From Eutrophobius brisbanensis (GTDB lineage: Bacteria; Pseudomonadota; Gammaproteobacteria; Eutrophobiales; Eutrophobiaceae): a stretch of DNA of 64,000 nucleotides. The stretch spans positions 2,356,001 to 2,420,000 of the forward strand of contig JAYPQE010000003.1 in NCBI GenBank assembly GCA_038131795.1. Direction: 5' to 3'. Below, piece after piece: positions 43,010 through 52,964 of this stretch (position 1 is the stretch's first letter; every line of letters begins with the position of its first letter). A program made the translations under genes and the position numbers. The notes under the pieces were generated by a model that was given only the letters and a program-made list of their open reading frames with translations, was not told the origin of the DNA and ran no database searches.

Positions 43010-45163
43010 ATGAATAGAATGATAAAAAAATATAACCGCCGGGAGTTTATCAGGTTATCTGCCAGCACCAGTGCAGGACTGACCCTGGCCATGCATCTGC
43101 CTGTCAATGCCCAGTCTGCCGTAAAGTCAGGGGGAGGCATTTTTGATCCCAATGCCTTTATCAGCATTCATGAAGATAATACGGTGGAGATTATTATTAA
43201 GCACATCGAATTCGGTCAGGGGACATTCACTGGAATATCTACCCTGGTTGCAGAAGAACTCGATGCCGACTGGAACCTGGTGCAAGCAGTCCATGCCCCT
43301 GCAGACGCCTCTCGATATGCCAACCTGAGATGGGGGACCATACAGGGTACCGGGGGTAGTTCTGCTATTTCCAATTCCTATACCCAGATGCGTCAGGCGG
43401 GTGCGGCTGCCAGACAGATGTTGGTGGCAGCGGCCGCAGAAAAATGGAAAGTTTCTGCCGGTGATATCGAAGTGAAAGACAGTGTGGTCAGCCATGCGGC
43501 TACCGGCAAACAGGCTACATTTGGTGAATTGGCCGGGGCGGCATCACGCCAGCCTGTCCCCTCCGAGCCGACTATAAAATCAGCGGCAGAGTTCAGATTA
43601 ATTGGTAAGAGTTTACCGCGTAAAGACCCTGGTAAGACCAGCGGTGAGGCAACCTTTACCCAGGACCTCAATTTGTCCGGGCAGCTCACGGCCATGGTTG
43701 CACATTCACCCAGGTTTGGTGCCACCGTAGCGAGTTTTGATGCCAGTGCCGTAGAGAAACTACCGGGTGTTGAAAAGATAGTACAGATATCAAGTGGAGT
43801 GGCCGTCGTCGCCAAAGATTACTGGACGGCAAAGAAGGGCCGGGACCTGCTAAAGATACAGTGGAATGAGGCCAATGCGTTTTCTATGGGGACTGAGGAG
43901 ATCATGGACAGTTACCGTAGTCTGGCTGAAACACCGGGGACAGTTGCCCGACAGGACGGTGATGTTGATGCCGTGTTCAAATCGGCAGACACCGTCTACG
44001 AGGCAACCTATGAATATCCATACCTGTCGCATTCCGCCATGGAACCCATGAATTGTGTCGCCCAGATTACAGAATCCGGGTGTGAGCTCTGGTATGGCTC
44101 GCAGATCCAGACCATGGACCAGAACGCGGTGGCAAAATTACTGGGAATCACAACCGAACAGGTGAAGATAAATACCCTGTACGCCGGTGGCAGTTTCGGC
44201 CGTCGGGCGAACAGTCACTCGGATTATGTACTGGAGGCCGTGGCCATTGCCAAAGAATTGCCTCAGGGCACACCGGTAAAACTGGTGTGGTCACGGGAAG
44301 ACGATACCCGGGCAGGTTACTACCGGCCTCTGAATTATCACCGTGTCAGGGCGGCACTGGATGCAAACGGTATGCCCCTTGCATGGGAGCATCGCATTGT
44401 CGGACAATCAATTATGTCGGGGACACCGTTTGCCGGCATGGTCCAGAACAATATTGACCCATCATCGGTAGAAGGTGCAAGAAACCTGCCGTATCACATC
44501 CCCAATATGCAGGTGGAGTTACACACCCCCGAGGACATTAATGTCCCGGTTTTATGGTGGCGCTCTGTGGGCTCCACACACACGGCACATACTACTGAGA
44601 CCTTTATTGACGAACTGGCTCATGCCGCAGGGAAAGATCCGGTAGATTATCGAATGCAATTACTGAAAGACCATCCGCGGCATAGGGGTGTATTAAAAAT
44701 GGCAGCAGAGAAGGCCGGCTGGGGTAAACCAATAGCGGCAGGCCGTGGTCGCGGCATTGCTGTGCATGAGTCCTTTAAATCCTTCGTTGCCGAAGTGGCT
44801 GAGGTAAGTGTTAATGCTGATGGCAGTTTCAGTGTGGACCGGGTGGTCATTGCAGTGGACTGTGGTGTTGCGGTCAACCCGGACGTCATCAAGGCGCAGA
44901 TGGAAGGGGGTATGGTCTATGGGTTATCCGCGGCGTTGTCAGGCAAGATCACCCTGGAAAATGGAATGGTCAAAGAATCCAACTTCCACGATTATCAGGT
45001 ATTGCGTATCAATCAGATGCCGGAGGTGGAAGTCCATATAGTGTCATCAACAGAGTCTCCAACAGGAGTCGGTGAACCGGCGACACCAGTGATTGCACCG
45101 GCCGTGGCCAATGCCCTGTTTGCGGCTACTGGCAGAAAATATTACAACCTGCCGTTTGCCTGA
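43010..45163 (+). CDS. Molybdopterin subunit of molybdenum hydroxylase, IorB-like (second pair)
   Basis: The 717-residue subunit has a twin-arginine signal (NRREFIRL), Moco-binding loops (YAGGSFGRRANSHSDYV, KLVWSREDDTRAGYYRP) and the catalytic Glu E689 in GVGEPATP. It differs from the first pair by the Moco loop sequence (GGSFGRRA instead of a run of Gly), indicating another substrate or a consecutive step. No FAD subunit or flavin domain is present. It ends the plus-strand series, four bases before the convergent 131-residue membrane protein. Confidence 0.94.
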   Translation: MNRMIKKYNRREFIRLSASTSAGLTLAMHLPVNAQSAVKSGGGIFDPNAFISIHEDNTVEIIIKHIEFGQGTFTGISTLVAEELDADWNLVQAVHAPADASRYANLRWGTIQGTGGSSAISNSYTQMRQAGAAARQMLVAAAAEKWKVSAGDIEVKDSVVSHAATGKQATFGELAGAASRQPVPSEPTIKSAAEFRLIGKSLPRKDPGKTSGEATFTQDLNLSGQLTAMVAHSPRFGATVASFDASAVEKLPGVEKIVQISSGVAVVAKDYWTAKKGRDLLKIQWNEANAFSMGTEEIMDSYRSLAETPGTVARQDGDVDAVFKSADTVYEATYEYPYLSHSAMEPMNCVAQITESGCELWYGSQIQTMDQNAVAKLLGITTEQVKINTLYAGGSFGRRANSHSDYVLEAVAIAKELPQGTPVKLVWSREDDTRAGYYRPLNYHRVRAALDANGMPLAWEHRIVGQSIMSGTPFAGMVQNNIDPSSVEGARNLPYHIPNMQVELHTPEDINVPVLWWRSVGSTHTAHTTETFIDELAHAAGKDPVDYRMQLLKDHPRHRGVLKMAAEKAGWGKPIAAGRGRGIAVHESFKSFVAEVAEVSVNADGSFSVDRVVIAVDCGVAVNPDVIKAQMEGGMVYGLSAALSGKITLENGMVKESNFHDYQVLRINQMPEVEVHIVSSTESPTGVGEPATPVIAPAVANALFAATGRKYYNLPFA

Positions 45164-45166
45164 GGC

Positions 45167-45562
45167 TTATTTCTGTCCCAGGACAACCAGGATGATGTCC
45201 CTGATATCAAATAGCAGTGAGATGGTTATGGTAGTGATTAACAGTACCGTCCAGATACCGTAAGGACTCTGGTATTTAAATCCGTCCGATTTGATTTCTT
45301 TTAATACCATATAAACCAGCAGCGGCGTCCATAATAGAAGGTGCACGATCCCCAGCAGGTGAACTGTATTGGACAGGTAAAAGACCAGCATACCCACGGG
45401 CATACTGATGATGAACGACAGCAGTGCCCATCTTGCGCCCTTGTATTTCCAGATAAAGAAGACCGATGCTACAAAGATGAACATCATCCAGTTCATCCAC
45501 ACCTGTACCCAGGTGGGCAGTACCACCATCTGGGCATTCATATTATTCATTAATTCTTCCAT
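45167..45562 (-). CDS. Four-helix membrane protein, unknown
   Basis: The 131-residue protein has four hydrophobic segments at about residues 22-38, 45-63, 67-86 and 104-125 and a short acidic N-terminus rich in Met and Asn. I do not recognise a family. It is probably an inner-membrane protein; its place between the molybdenum hydroxylases and a TonB receptor on the minus strand hints at a helper in uptake or electron transfer, but nothing in the sequence proves it. Confidence 0.75.
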   Translation of the reverse strand: MEELMNNMNAQMVVLPTWVQVWMNWMMFIFVASVFFIWKYKGARWALLSFIISMPVGMLVFYLSNTVHLLGIVHLLLWTPLLVYMVLKEIKSDGFKYQSPYGIWTVLLITTITISLLFDIRDIILVVLGQK

Positions 45563-45605
45563 AGCGTTATGTTATCTCTAACTGGCGAAAGAGTTACATC
45601 GAGTA

Positions 45606-47708
45606 TTAAAAACTGCCCGACATTGTCAGAGTGAATATACGGTTTGGTTTACGCAGGCGGAACTCCCTGCGCTGGATCGGTGAGATCTCCCGCCTGCCGG
45701 TATAGGAAAGCCGGTCTCTCACTTCCAGGTAGTTGGTCAGATTGCGTCCCTCCAGTCTGATCTTGACCCCGAACCAACGGGTGGTCTCCACAAAGGCATT
45801 AAACTCCACGCCCTCTTCAAAGTTTTCCAGTTCGTTTACCTTATATACCTGCCGGTCGGCCTGGAAAGCGGTATCAACCCCCCAGGCCCACCTGGCCGCT
45901 TCCAGGTCCTGGCGAAAGGCGATATCCACCACGTAATCATTGTCACTGAAAAACCTGATGGTAGGCGGTCCCGGAAAGGCGGAAAAGGCCGATATCTTCC
46001 TGGTATTACCGGTTACCGGATCGGTGACCTTTGAATCCTGTAACCGTGTTTGTATATCCAGCCTCGCCCCGCTGAGGTTGATTTTGTTTAAAGGAATCGT
46101 CGTGGTAAAGATCATCCCCCAGGTACGACCATTGCCAATATTACCGGGTACTTCAAATTCATCTGAAATGGGCAAGAGGTCCAGCACATCTTCCAGCCAG
46201 TGATGAAACGCAGTCACTGTGATCACACCGAGTTCGCCAAACCAGTGTTCATAACTGAGTTCTGCCAGCCAGGTGGTTTGTGGTTTAAGATCAGGATTAC
46301 CCAGTGCCAGGTCGTCATCCACAAATGCCGTGGTACTGACAAAATCATTGAAGTCCAGTTGCGACACCTCCCGTTCCAGGCGTATCCGGGTTTGCTGTGT
46401 CTGGTTAGGTGACCAGGTAAGAAGACTGGTGGGCTTGATAAAGAAGAAACTGCGTTCCTGTTCGGTATCACCCGTCTGGTAAATAGTTGAGACCTCTGCA
46501 CCCAGACCCATATCCCATACCAGGTTATCCAGGGTCCAGGTATCTTTAATAATAAAATCTCCCCTGTACTCCTTAACTTCAGAATTTCCATTGGGGACAA
46601 AGATCTCTACTGGCCCTGCACCCTTGTCCTCGGTGAGGCGCAGACCATTTTTCAAATAGTTATAGGCCCCTTCAAGGTCCACGGACATGTCATGGTTGTT
46701 CCACCCTGACCAGTCAAACTCAAGACGGGCAATGACCTCTGTGGTATCAGTCTGAAGATCAACCTCTTTAAGGTTGGTTCGTAGACCGCTATTGTCCAGT
46801 GTTTCCTGGGTCTCATTCTCATCCAGCTCACTATGACTGAAGACAAAGATGGCCTTTCCCAGCAGCGATTCATATAAAGACCGCTCTGCATCCATGCCTA
46901 TTTCAAATTCCGGTGACCTGTCGCTGTTTTCGAAGATGACCTCGAACGGCCGACCCGTTCCCGTGAATGGAAAACGGCGTGACACCTCACGGCCATCTCC
47001 TTCGCGAAAGCCAAAATTGGTATTGAGATTATACTGTGTCTCATTAATAACAGTTGAGGCATTTAGGAAGATGCCGTTGATGCCTATTCCCGTTTGCTGG
47101 CGGTCATCACTGCGTAACTGGATAAAATTGCCATTGGCATCATAGCGCTCAACCGTACCATTAATACCATTGGTGTCACGTTCGATATCAATACCAAAGT
47201 TATAATTTATGTTTCCCCATTGCCTGACCATGGAGATGTTCCCACCCACACCCAGTGGTGAAGGACTGGTATAGGTGGCAAAGGTCTCCCAGCGGGTGGA
47301 TGACTGATTTTCCGATTTAAGGATCACGTTGGCGACAACAGAATGGCCCTGCATATTAATGTCTTCAATCTGTCCCCGGATTAGATCAATACGTTCTACG
47401 CTGTCTGCCGGTATACGAGCGAGAATCTCCGAGACGATGTCCTGTTTGGCACTGGGGGTGTTGCCGTTAATCAGGATATTACCCGCGGCACTGCCAAAGC
47501 CGCGAAGGTCTTCACCATCATCCAGCTGAAACCCAGGGACCTGGCGGACCATGTCCAATGCTGTGAGTGGTTGATATTGAGCAAAGAATCGCGGGACATA
47601 GGTCATAATCTCCGATTCTTTATTTTCAATGATCCCGGATTCAGTTTGCCCCAGGACAAGACCAGAAAAGGCGATATATAGTATGGCAATTCGCGAAAGG
47701 TGATTCAT
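45606..47708 (-). CDS. TonB-dependent outer-membrane receptor (paralogue 2)
   Basis: The 700-residue receptor has a signal peptide (about residues 1-20, ending VLG-Q), a plug with PLTALDMVRQVPGFQLDDGE, NILINGNTPSAKQD and VERIDLIRGQ, and a barrel ending MSGSF. It is a close relative of the receptors at 13826 and 54288 along its full length, including the shared ALGNP.L.P.TTW and ETTRWFGVK signatures. The ligand is unknown, likely the substrate of the surrounding catabolic genes. It is divergent from the amidohydrolase lipoprotein gene, with only 71 bases for both promoters. Confidence 0.94.
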   Translation of the reverse strand: MNHLSRIAILYIAFSGLVLGQTESGIIENKESEIMTYVPRFFAQYQPLTALDMVRQVPGFQLDDGEDLRGFGSAAGNILINGNTPSAKQDIVSEILARIPADSVERIDLIRGQIEDINMQGHSVVANVILKSENQSSTRWETFATYTSPSPLGVGGNISMVRQWGNINYNFGIDIERDTNGINGTVERYDANGNFIQLRSDDRQQTGIGINGIFLNASTVINETQYNLNTNFGFREGDGREVSRRFPFTGTGRPFEVIFENSDRSPEFEIGMDAERSLYESLLGKAIFVFSHSELDENETQETLDNSGLRTNLKEVDLQTDTTEVIARLEFDWSGWNNHDMSVDLEGAYNYLKNGLRLTEDKGAGPVEIFVPNGNSEVKEYRGDFIIKDTWTLDNLVWDMGLGAEVSTIYQTGDTEQERSFFFIKPTSLLTWSPNQTQQTRIRLEREVSQLDFNDFVSTTAFVDDDLALGNPDLKPQTTWLAELSYEHWFGELGVITVTAFHHWLEDVLDLLPISDEFEVPGNIGNGRTWGMIFTTTIPLNKINLSGARLDIQTRLQDSKVTDPVTGNTRKISAFSAFPGPPTIRFFSDNDYVVDIAFRQDLEAARWAWGVDTAFQADRQVYKVNELENFEEGVEFNAFVETTRWFGVKIRLEGRNLTNYLEVRDRLSYTGRREISPIQRREFRLRKPNRIFTLTMSGSF

Positions 47709-47779
47709 GGTGCACTAAAGGGTAACATCTGAATAGGTGCTTATAAAGAATTCACGTGCTTTAACGAGAGGAAACGAAG

Positions 47780-49558
47780 ATGTGTAAAGACCACGTGAGA
47801 AAATCGATTATTAGAATCCTGGCTTGTTTAATCATCGCTGCATTGTTGTCAGCATGTGATAACAATTCGCTAGTTCAGGTCGACGTCCAGGAACGCATTC
47901 CTGCCTCTCATGTCTTCATTAATGGCCATGTTATCACTGTGGATAATGAATTTACGATCTTACAGGCATTTGCTGTCAATGAAGGTAAGTTTGTCTCTGT
48001 CGGTACCACTGAAGCAGTCCTTGAACAGGTATCCAGTCATGCTGTGGTGGTTGACCTCAATGGCCAGACTGTCCTTCCCGGTCTTAATGATAATCATATT
48101 CACCTTGGCCCCGGGAGACGATTACAGGAATGGCAGGGGGCGTTAATACCGGCAGTGCCTGAATGGACCCAAGGGGTAGATGACATGGCGTCATTACGTC
48201 ATGCCTTTGCCGGCAAAGTGGAGGTCACACCGGAAGGTGAATGGATAAAAGGTGGGCTGACCCGTATGGACTGGCCCAATGATAAAGTACCAACCCGCTG
48301 GGAGCTGGATGAGATGAGTCCAACAAACCCGGTGGTTCTGACCCGCGGTCCACATACCTATTTGCTCAATAGTAGTGCATTACAGTTGGCCAATATCGAC
48401 CGGGACACACCAGATCCGGAAGGGGGCTGGATCTTTCGGGATGAAACCGGTGAACCCAATGGCAGGATACTGGAAGCGGCCAAGCGCCTGGTGGATGCGG
48501 TGGCGCCAAATGAAGAGGTAGAGATCAGTTATGAACAGGGTATACGGGATATGCGTGCCCTGTTAACTGATCTCATCACCTTGGGGATTACCAGTGTGAA
48601 TATATCGGGTATCAGACCAGCAGGTATTGCCCAGGTTCAGGACCTATACGAGCTTTATGGAGAGGAACTGCCCCGGGCGACCATGCAGGTGAGGTTGAGG
48701 CCGGGACATGATACCTATGATGATGTTGAGTTTGGGATAAGAAAAGAGATTGAGGCCCTGGAAGGGATCAGCTTTCATACCGGTTTTGGTGATGACCGTT
48801 TGAAACTGGGCGCGATTAAAATGAGTATTGATGGTGGTCTTAGCGCACCGGTGTTCTGGTCACTACAGGCGTATAAAGACCGTCCCGGTTTTCATGGCGC
48901 CATCAGGATACCCGCAGAGGTGTTTTACCCGGTAGCGAAACGTGCCCATGAACTGGGATGGCAGTTGGGGGTACATACCATGGGGGACGGCGCGGTGAAG
49001 ATGGTGGCTGAGCAGATCAGTCGTATCCTGCGCGAACAACCACGGGATGACCATAGACATTATATGCACCATGTGGCAGTGAAACCGCCCCTGGCGACTA
49101 TTGAATTAATGGCGGAGAATAATATCATGGTGGCCAGCCAACCGGCCTTTACCGTTGGCCTGGGGGCCTATGCACAAGAGGCCTTAACAGAGGATACGGA
49201 ACGTAGCCAGAACCCGACAAAATCACTGCAGGATGCAGGCATTATCGTATCCCATGGATCAGATACTGCTCCTTACAGCCCTTTACTCACCATCTGGACT
49301 GCTGTGACCCGAACAGGCTTTGATGGCAATGTGTATGGCCCCGAGGAGGCCGTCAGTATTGAAGAGGCAATTCGCCTGCATACGGTAGCACCGGCCTATT
49401 TCACCTTTGATGAGGATATTAAAGGTTCGATTGAGACTGGTAAGTTGGCAGACTTTGTTATACTTTCAGACAATATTCTAACAATTCCACCAGAGCAGAT
49501 ACGTCATGTGAAAGTAAATTCTGTTTACATTGGTGGAGATAAAATACCGCTTAATTAA
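47780..49558 (+). CDS. Amidohydrolase lipoprotein (YtcJ-like)
   Basis: The 592-residue protein has a lipobox (LLSAC) and the amidohydrolase-3 (YtcJ-like) fold. The metal HxH is DNHIHLGPG, with AIKMSIDGGL, GVHTMGDGAV and a C-terminal SHGSDTAPYSPL carrying the Asp. It hydrolyses an amide or formyl-type bond in the envelope; the substrate is unknown. The last 60 residues (GKLADFVILSDNI) are the usual closing beta-domain. GAGGAAACGAAG before ATG 47780 is the ribosome binding site. It is followed at 26 bases by the cysteine synthase homologue, in one likely operon with the PQQ enzyme. Confidence 0.92.
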   Translation: MCKDHVRKSIIRILACLIIAALLSACDNNSLVQVDVQERIPASHVFINGHVITVDNEFTILQAFAVNEGKFVSVGTTEAVLEQVSSHAVVVDLNGQTVLPGLNDNHIHLGPGRRLQEWQGALIPAVPEWTQGVDDMASLRHAFAGKVEVTPEGEWIKGGLTRMDWPNDKVPTRWELDEMSPTNPVVLTRGPHTYLLNSSALQLANIDRDTPDPEGGWIFRDETGEPNGRILEAAKRLVDAVAPNEEVEISYEQGIRDMRALLTDLITLGITSVNISGIRPAGIAQVQDLYELYGEELPRATMQVRLRPGHDTYDDVEFGIRKEIEALEGISFHTGFGDDRLKLGAIKMSIDGGLSAPVFWSLQAYKDRPGFHGAIRIPAEVFYPVAKRAHELGWQLGVHTMGDGAVKMVAEQISRILREQPRDDHRHYMHHVAVKPPLATIELMAENNIMVASQPAFTVGLGAYAQEALTEDTERSQNPTKSLQDAGIIVSHGSDTAPYSPLLTIWTAVTRTGFDGNVYGPEEAVSIEEAIRLHTVAPAYFTFDEDIKGSIETGKLADFVILSDNILTIPPEQIRHVKVNSVYIGGDKIPLN

Positions 49559-49583
49559 TAATTGAAATTTTCAGGGGAGAGCT

Positions 49584-50654
49584 ATGGCCAGAACAACACA
49601 GGGTAGAGGAAAATTATATCAGAGTATCGTCGACACCATTGGTGATACGCCATGTATGCGAATCAACAATCTCGCGCCCGGCCATGTCGAGCTTTATGTA
49701 AAGGCGGAGTTTTTTAATCCTGCCGCTTCCGTAAAAGACAGACTTGCCATCAGCATCATTGAAGAGGCCGAGAAACGCGGTGATCTCAAACCCGGACAGA
49801 CCGTGGTGGAGGCCACCAGTGGTAATACCGGGATTGGTCTGGCCATGGTATGTGCCGCCACGGGCCATCCCCTGGTGGTAACCATGGCAGATTCCTTTTC
49901 TATTGAACGGCGTAAGTTAATGCGTTTCCTGGGTGCCAAAGTAGTTTTAACACCAAGGGCAGAGAAGGGTTTTGGTATGTATCAAAAGGCCGTTGAGCTG
50001 GCCAAGGCCAATGACTGGTTTCTGGCCCACCAGTTTGAGACACCGGATAATGCTTTAATACATGAAAACACCACGGCCCAGGAGATCCTGGGGGACTTTA
50101 AAGACAAGAAACTGGACTATTTTGTCTCAGGCTATGGGACAGGGGGCACCGTCACCGGTGTCGCCAGGGTCTTGAGAAAAGAGTCACCGGATACAAAGAT
50201 CATCCTCAGTGAACCTGCCAATGCACAGTTGGTAGGCAGTGGCGTTGAGCAGGAACGTAATGCCGATAATGAACCGGCCGCCAGCCATTCGGCCTTTGAG
50301 CCCCATCCCATACAGGGCTGGACGCCTGACTTCATTCCTCATGTATTACAGGAATCCATAGACAATCATTTATATGATGAATTGATCCCCATTACCGGGC
50401 CAGACGGCATCGCCTGGTCTAAAAAACTTGCCCAGCAGGAAGGCATACTCACCGGTGTCTCCGGTGGTTCAACCTTCGCTGTGGCCATGCAGATAGTCGA
50501 GAAGGCGGACAAGGGGTCCGTGGTCCTGGCCATGCTGCCGGATACCGGTGAGCGATATCTCAGTTCACCCTTGTTTGAAGGAGTTCCGGAAGACATGAGT
50601 GATGAGGAAAAAGAGTTGTCGTTGTCGACTCCGGGTTATCATATGCCAGAGTAA
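49584..50654 (+). CDS. Cysteine synthase family PLP enzyme
   Basis: The 356-residue fold-type II enzyme has its PLP Lys at K51 (SVKDR), the substrate loop TSGNTGIG, the phosphate loop GTGGTVTG and the C-terminal DTGERYLSS. Relatives make cysteine from O-acetylserine and sulfide or perform related beta-replacements. It is 30-40 residues longer than E. coli CysK, mostly at the C-terminus (EGVPEDMSDEEKELSLSTPGY). Cytoplasmic. Its place between a lipoprotein amidohydrolase and a PQQ dehydrogenase is unexpected for a housekeeping enzyme and suggests a role in using sulfur or releasing an amine from the island's substrate. Confidence 0.93.
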   Translation: MARTTQGRGKLYQSIVDTIGDTPCMRINNLAPGHVELYVKAEFFNPAASVKDRLAISIIEEAEKRGDLKPGQTVVEATSGNTGIGLAMVCAATGHPLVVTMADSFSIERRKLMRFLGAKVVLTPRAEKGFGMYQKAVELAKANDWFLAHQFETPDNALIHENTTAQEILGDFKDKKLDYFVSGYGTGGTVTGVARVLRKESPDTKIILSEPANAQLVGSGVEQERNADNEPAASHSAFEPHPIQGWTPDFIPHVLQESIDNHLYDELIPITGPDGIAWSKKLAQQEGILTGVSGGSTFAVAMQIVEKADKGSVVLAMLPDTGERYLSSPLFEGVPEDMSDEEKELSLSTPGYHMPE

Positions 50655-50674
50655 GTTAAGTCCTACTAAAAAAA

Positions 50675-52591
50675 ATGTACCGAAAAATCATTTTTCTGTT
50701 CTTTGCCATGTTCACTACGGCGGTGATGGCGCAGCCATCCATGGCTGATGGTGAATGGATTGCTTACGGTGCAGATCTCGCCAGTACCCGCTATTCTCCC
50801 CTGGATCAGATCAATGCAGATAATGTCGCGGGGCTTAAAGTGGCCTGGCGATGGTCAGCAGAGAACTTTGGTCCCTTTCAGGAAAACAATTACCGCACCA
50901 CCCCGCTGATGGTGGATGGCGTGATCTATGCTACTGCCGGTGTGCGCCGTGTGGTGGTGGCCATCGATGCCAAAAACGGTGAAACATTATGGGTCTATCG
51001 TCTGGATGAAGGTCGGCGCGGCTCGCGTTCGCCTCGTTTTAATTCCGGTAGAGGAGTAGCCTACTGGCCGGGTAACGAAAATGATCTACCAAGGATCTAT
51101 GTCATCACACCGGGTTATCGACTGGTGGCACTGGATGCAAAATCGGGCTTACCTGTCCGCGGGTTTGCAGGTGACGGAATGATTGACCTGTTAGATAGCG
51201 TGCGCATCTATGACAATGTGGATCCCATTGGCATGATCGGTTCCTCCTCGCCACCTGTCATTGTTAACGATGTCGTCATCGTGGGTTCTGCACACGTGAC
51301 CGGCAGGTTGCACCGTCAGCCGGAAAATATCCCGGGCGATATCCGCGGATTTGATGCTACAACAGGTGAGCTACTCTGGACCTTTCATGTGGTGCCAAAA
51401 GATGATGAATACGGCGCTGAGACCTGGGAAGAAAACTCCAATCACTATTCCGGTAATGCTGGTGTCTGGACTACTTTTTCAGCTGATCCTGAACTTGGTA
51501 TTGTCTATCTCCCCACCGAAGCCAGTACCCATGACTGGTATGGTGGTCATCGTCTAGGTGATAATCTGTTTTCCAGCAGCCTGGTGGCGCTGGATGCCCG
51601 CACCGGTTTACGCCGCTGGCATTTTCAGATCGTCCATCATGACGTCTGGGACTTTGATAACCCAACCGCCCCCATACTGGTGGATATCAATGTGAATGGC
51701 CAAGCAATCCCAGCTGTAGCACAGATCACAAAACAGGGCTGGGTTTTCCTGTTCAACCGCATCACAGGGGAACCGGTGTTTCCCATCGAAGAACAACCGG
51801 TACCTACAGACACTAATGTCCCTGGAGAAATACTGTCACCCATACAACCTGTTCCGTCAAAGCCACCGGCATTTACCCGACAGGCATTTAATGAAAATGA
51901 ACTGATTAATTTCACCCCGGAACTGAACCGCAAGGCCAGGGAATTGATCGCAGGGGTACGTATGGGGTCGGTCTATACACCCATTGAGATCTCCGATCCT
52001 GACAACGGTTACCGCGGCACTGTGATGTTTCCCCGTTCCACCGGTGGTGCCAACTGGGAAGGCGGGGCAGTGGATCCGGAGACCGGTATCCTTTATGTGA
52101 GTAGTCAGCTCAGCGCCGTTATAGAAGGCCTGCTGTCGCCTACTGAAAATATGACCGTGGATTACCGGAATATGCCGGCGGAAGAGATGATTATTGATGG
52201 TCTGCCAGTCATTAAGCCACCCTATGGTGAGATCACCGCCATAGATCTGAATGCAGGGGAGATCCTCTGGCAGGTGCCCAATGCCGATACCCCCGATGCG
52301 ATTAAAAATCATCCCGCCCTGGCCGGTATGGAAATCGGTCGTACAGGCAGGCCAATGCGGGTGGGTTTACTGGTAACCAAATCACTTCTATTCGGTGGCG
52401 AAGGTGTAGGAGGACGCCCAGTACTATACGCTTATGATAAAGCCACAGGTGAACGCCTTGCGGAAATCGAACTTCCTGCACCCCAGACAGGGGTGCCTAT
52501 GACCTATATGGTAGATGGTAGACAATATATTGTGATTGCGGTGGCAGGGGTAGGGGCCAGGCCGGAATTAATCTCCTTGAGACTTCCATAA
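50675..52591 (+). CDS. PQQ-dependent dehydrogenase (quinoprotein), exported
   Basis: The 638-residue protein has a signal peptide (residues 1-19) and an eight-bladed quinoprotein propeller: WIAYGADLASTRYSPLDQIN, repeated tryptophan-docking strings (GLKVAWRWSA, GEILWQVP) and HHDVWDFDNPTAP. It oxidises alcohols, aldoses or other hydroxyl groups in the periplasm and passes electrons to ubiquinone or cytochrome c. No heme domain is present, so an external acceptor such as the diheme cytochromes is needed. No pqq biosynthesis gene is in the window. The gene follows the cysteine synthase by 20 bases. Confidence 0.93.
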   Translation: MYRKIIFLFFAMFTTAVMAQPSMADGEWIAYGADLASTRYSPLDQINADNVAGLKVAWRWSAENFGPFQENNYRTTPLMVDGVIYATAGVRRVVVAIDAKNGETLWVYRLDEGRRGSRSPRFNSGRGVAYWPGNENDLPRIYVITPGYRLVALDAKSGLPVRGFAGDGMIDLLDSVRIYDNVDPIGMIGSSSPPVIVNDVVIVGSAHVTGRLHRQPENIPGDIRGFDATTGELLWTFHVVPKDDEYGAETWEENSNHYSGNAGVWTTFSADPELGIVYLPTEASTHDWYGGHRLGDNLFSSSLVALDARTGLRRWHFQIVHHDVWDFDNPTAPILVDINVNGQAIPAVAQITKQGWVFLFNRITGEPVFPIEEQPVPTDTNVPGEILSPIQPVPSKPPAFTRQAFNENELINFTPELNRKARELIAGVRMGSVYTPIEISDPDNGYRGTVMFPRSTGGANWEGGAVDPETGILYVSSQLSAVIEGLLSPTENMTVDYRNMPAEEMIIDGLPVIKPPYGEITAIDLNAGEILWQVPNADTPDAIKNHPALAGMEIGRTGRPMRVGLLVTKSLLFGGEGVGGRPVLYAYDKATGERLAEIELPAPQTGVPMTYMVDGRQYIVIAVAGVGARPELISLRLP

Positions 52592-52679
52592 TTCAGGATG
52601 GTCATCGGGCCATCATTTTTGTTTAAATTTACCCCGAAAAATAATATTAATGCCAGTCTATTCTTTTGGGGATAAAGTC

Positions 52680-52964
52680 ATGTTAAATATTAGGTCATTG
52701 ATTATGCGATTCATTCTCACTATCTGTTTGATTTTGGCAGAGAACGCTTTTTCCCAGTTTGAGACCCATGATGAGCAGGATGCCACCCAGATGATGGACG
52801 AAGGTAACGGGGAGAGTGTTAACTACCCGTCTAATTTCTTTCAACGTTACCAGCCAGTCACTGCCTTTGATATGATCTCCCGGGTCCCAGGGTTCACGCT
52901 GGATGACGGTGGTGCACTGCGGGGTTTTGGTGCGGCCGCCGGTAACATGCTTATTAACGGCCGC
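52680..52964 (+). pseudogene. 5' fragment of a TonB-dependent receptor (paralogue 4)
   Basis: ATG 52680 opens a signal peptide followed by NFFQRYQPVTAFDMISRVPG with GFTLDDGGALRGFGAAAGNMLING. This is the same plug start as in the three complete receptors of the window. After the codons for NGR (ending 52964) homology stops abruptly, where the relatives continue RPSAKQD; the frame then runs over foreign sequence to 53036. Only about 95 of 700 residues remain, so no barrel can form. The break coincides with the end of a minus-strand fragment, giving a clean deletion junction. Confidence 0.9.
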
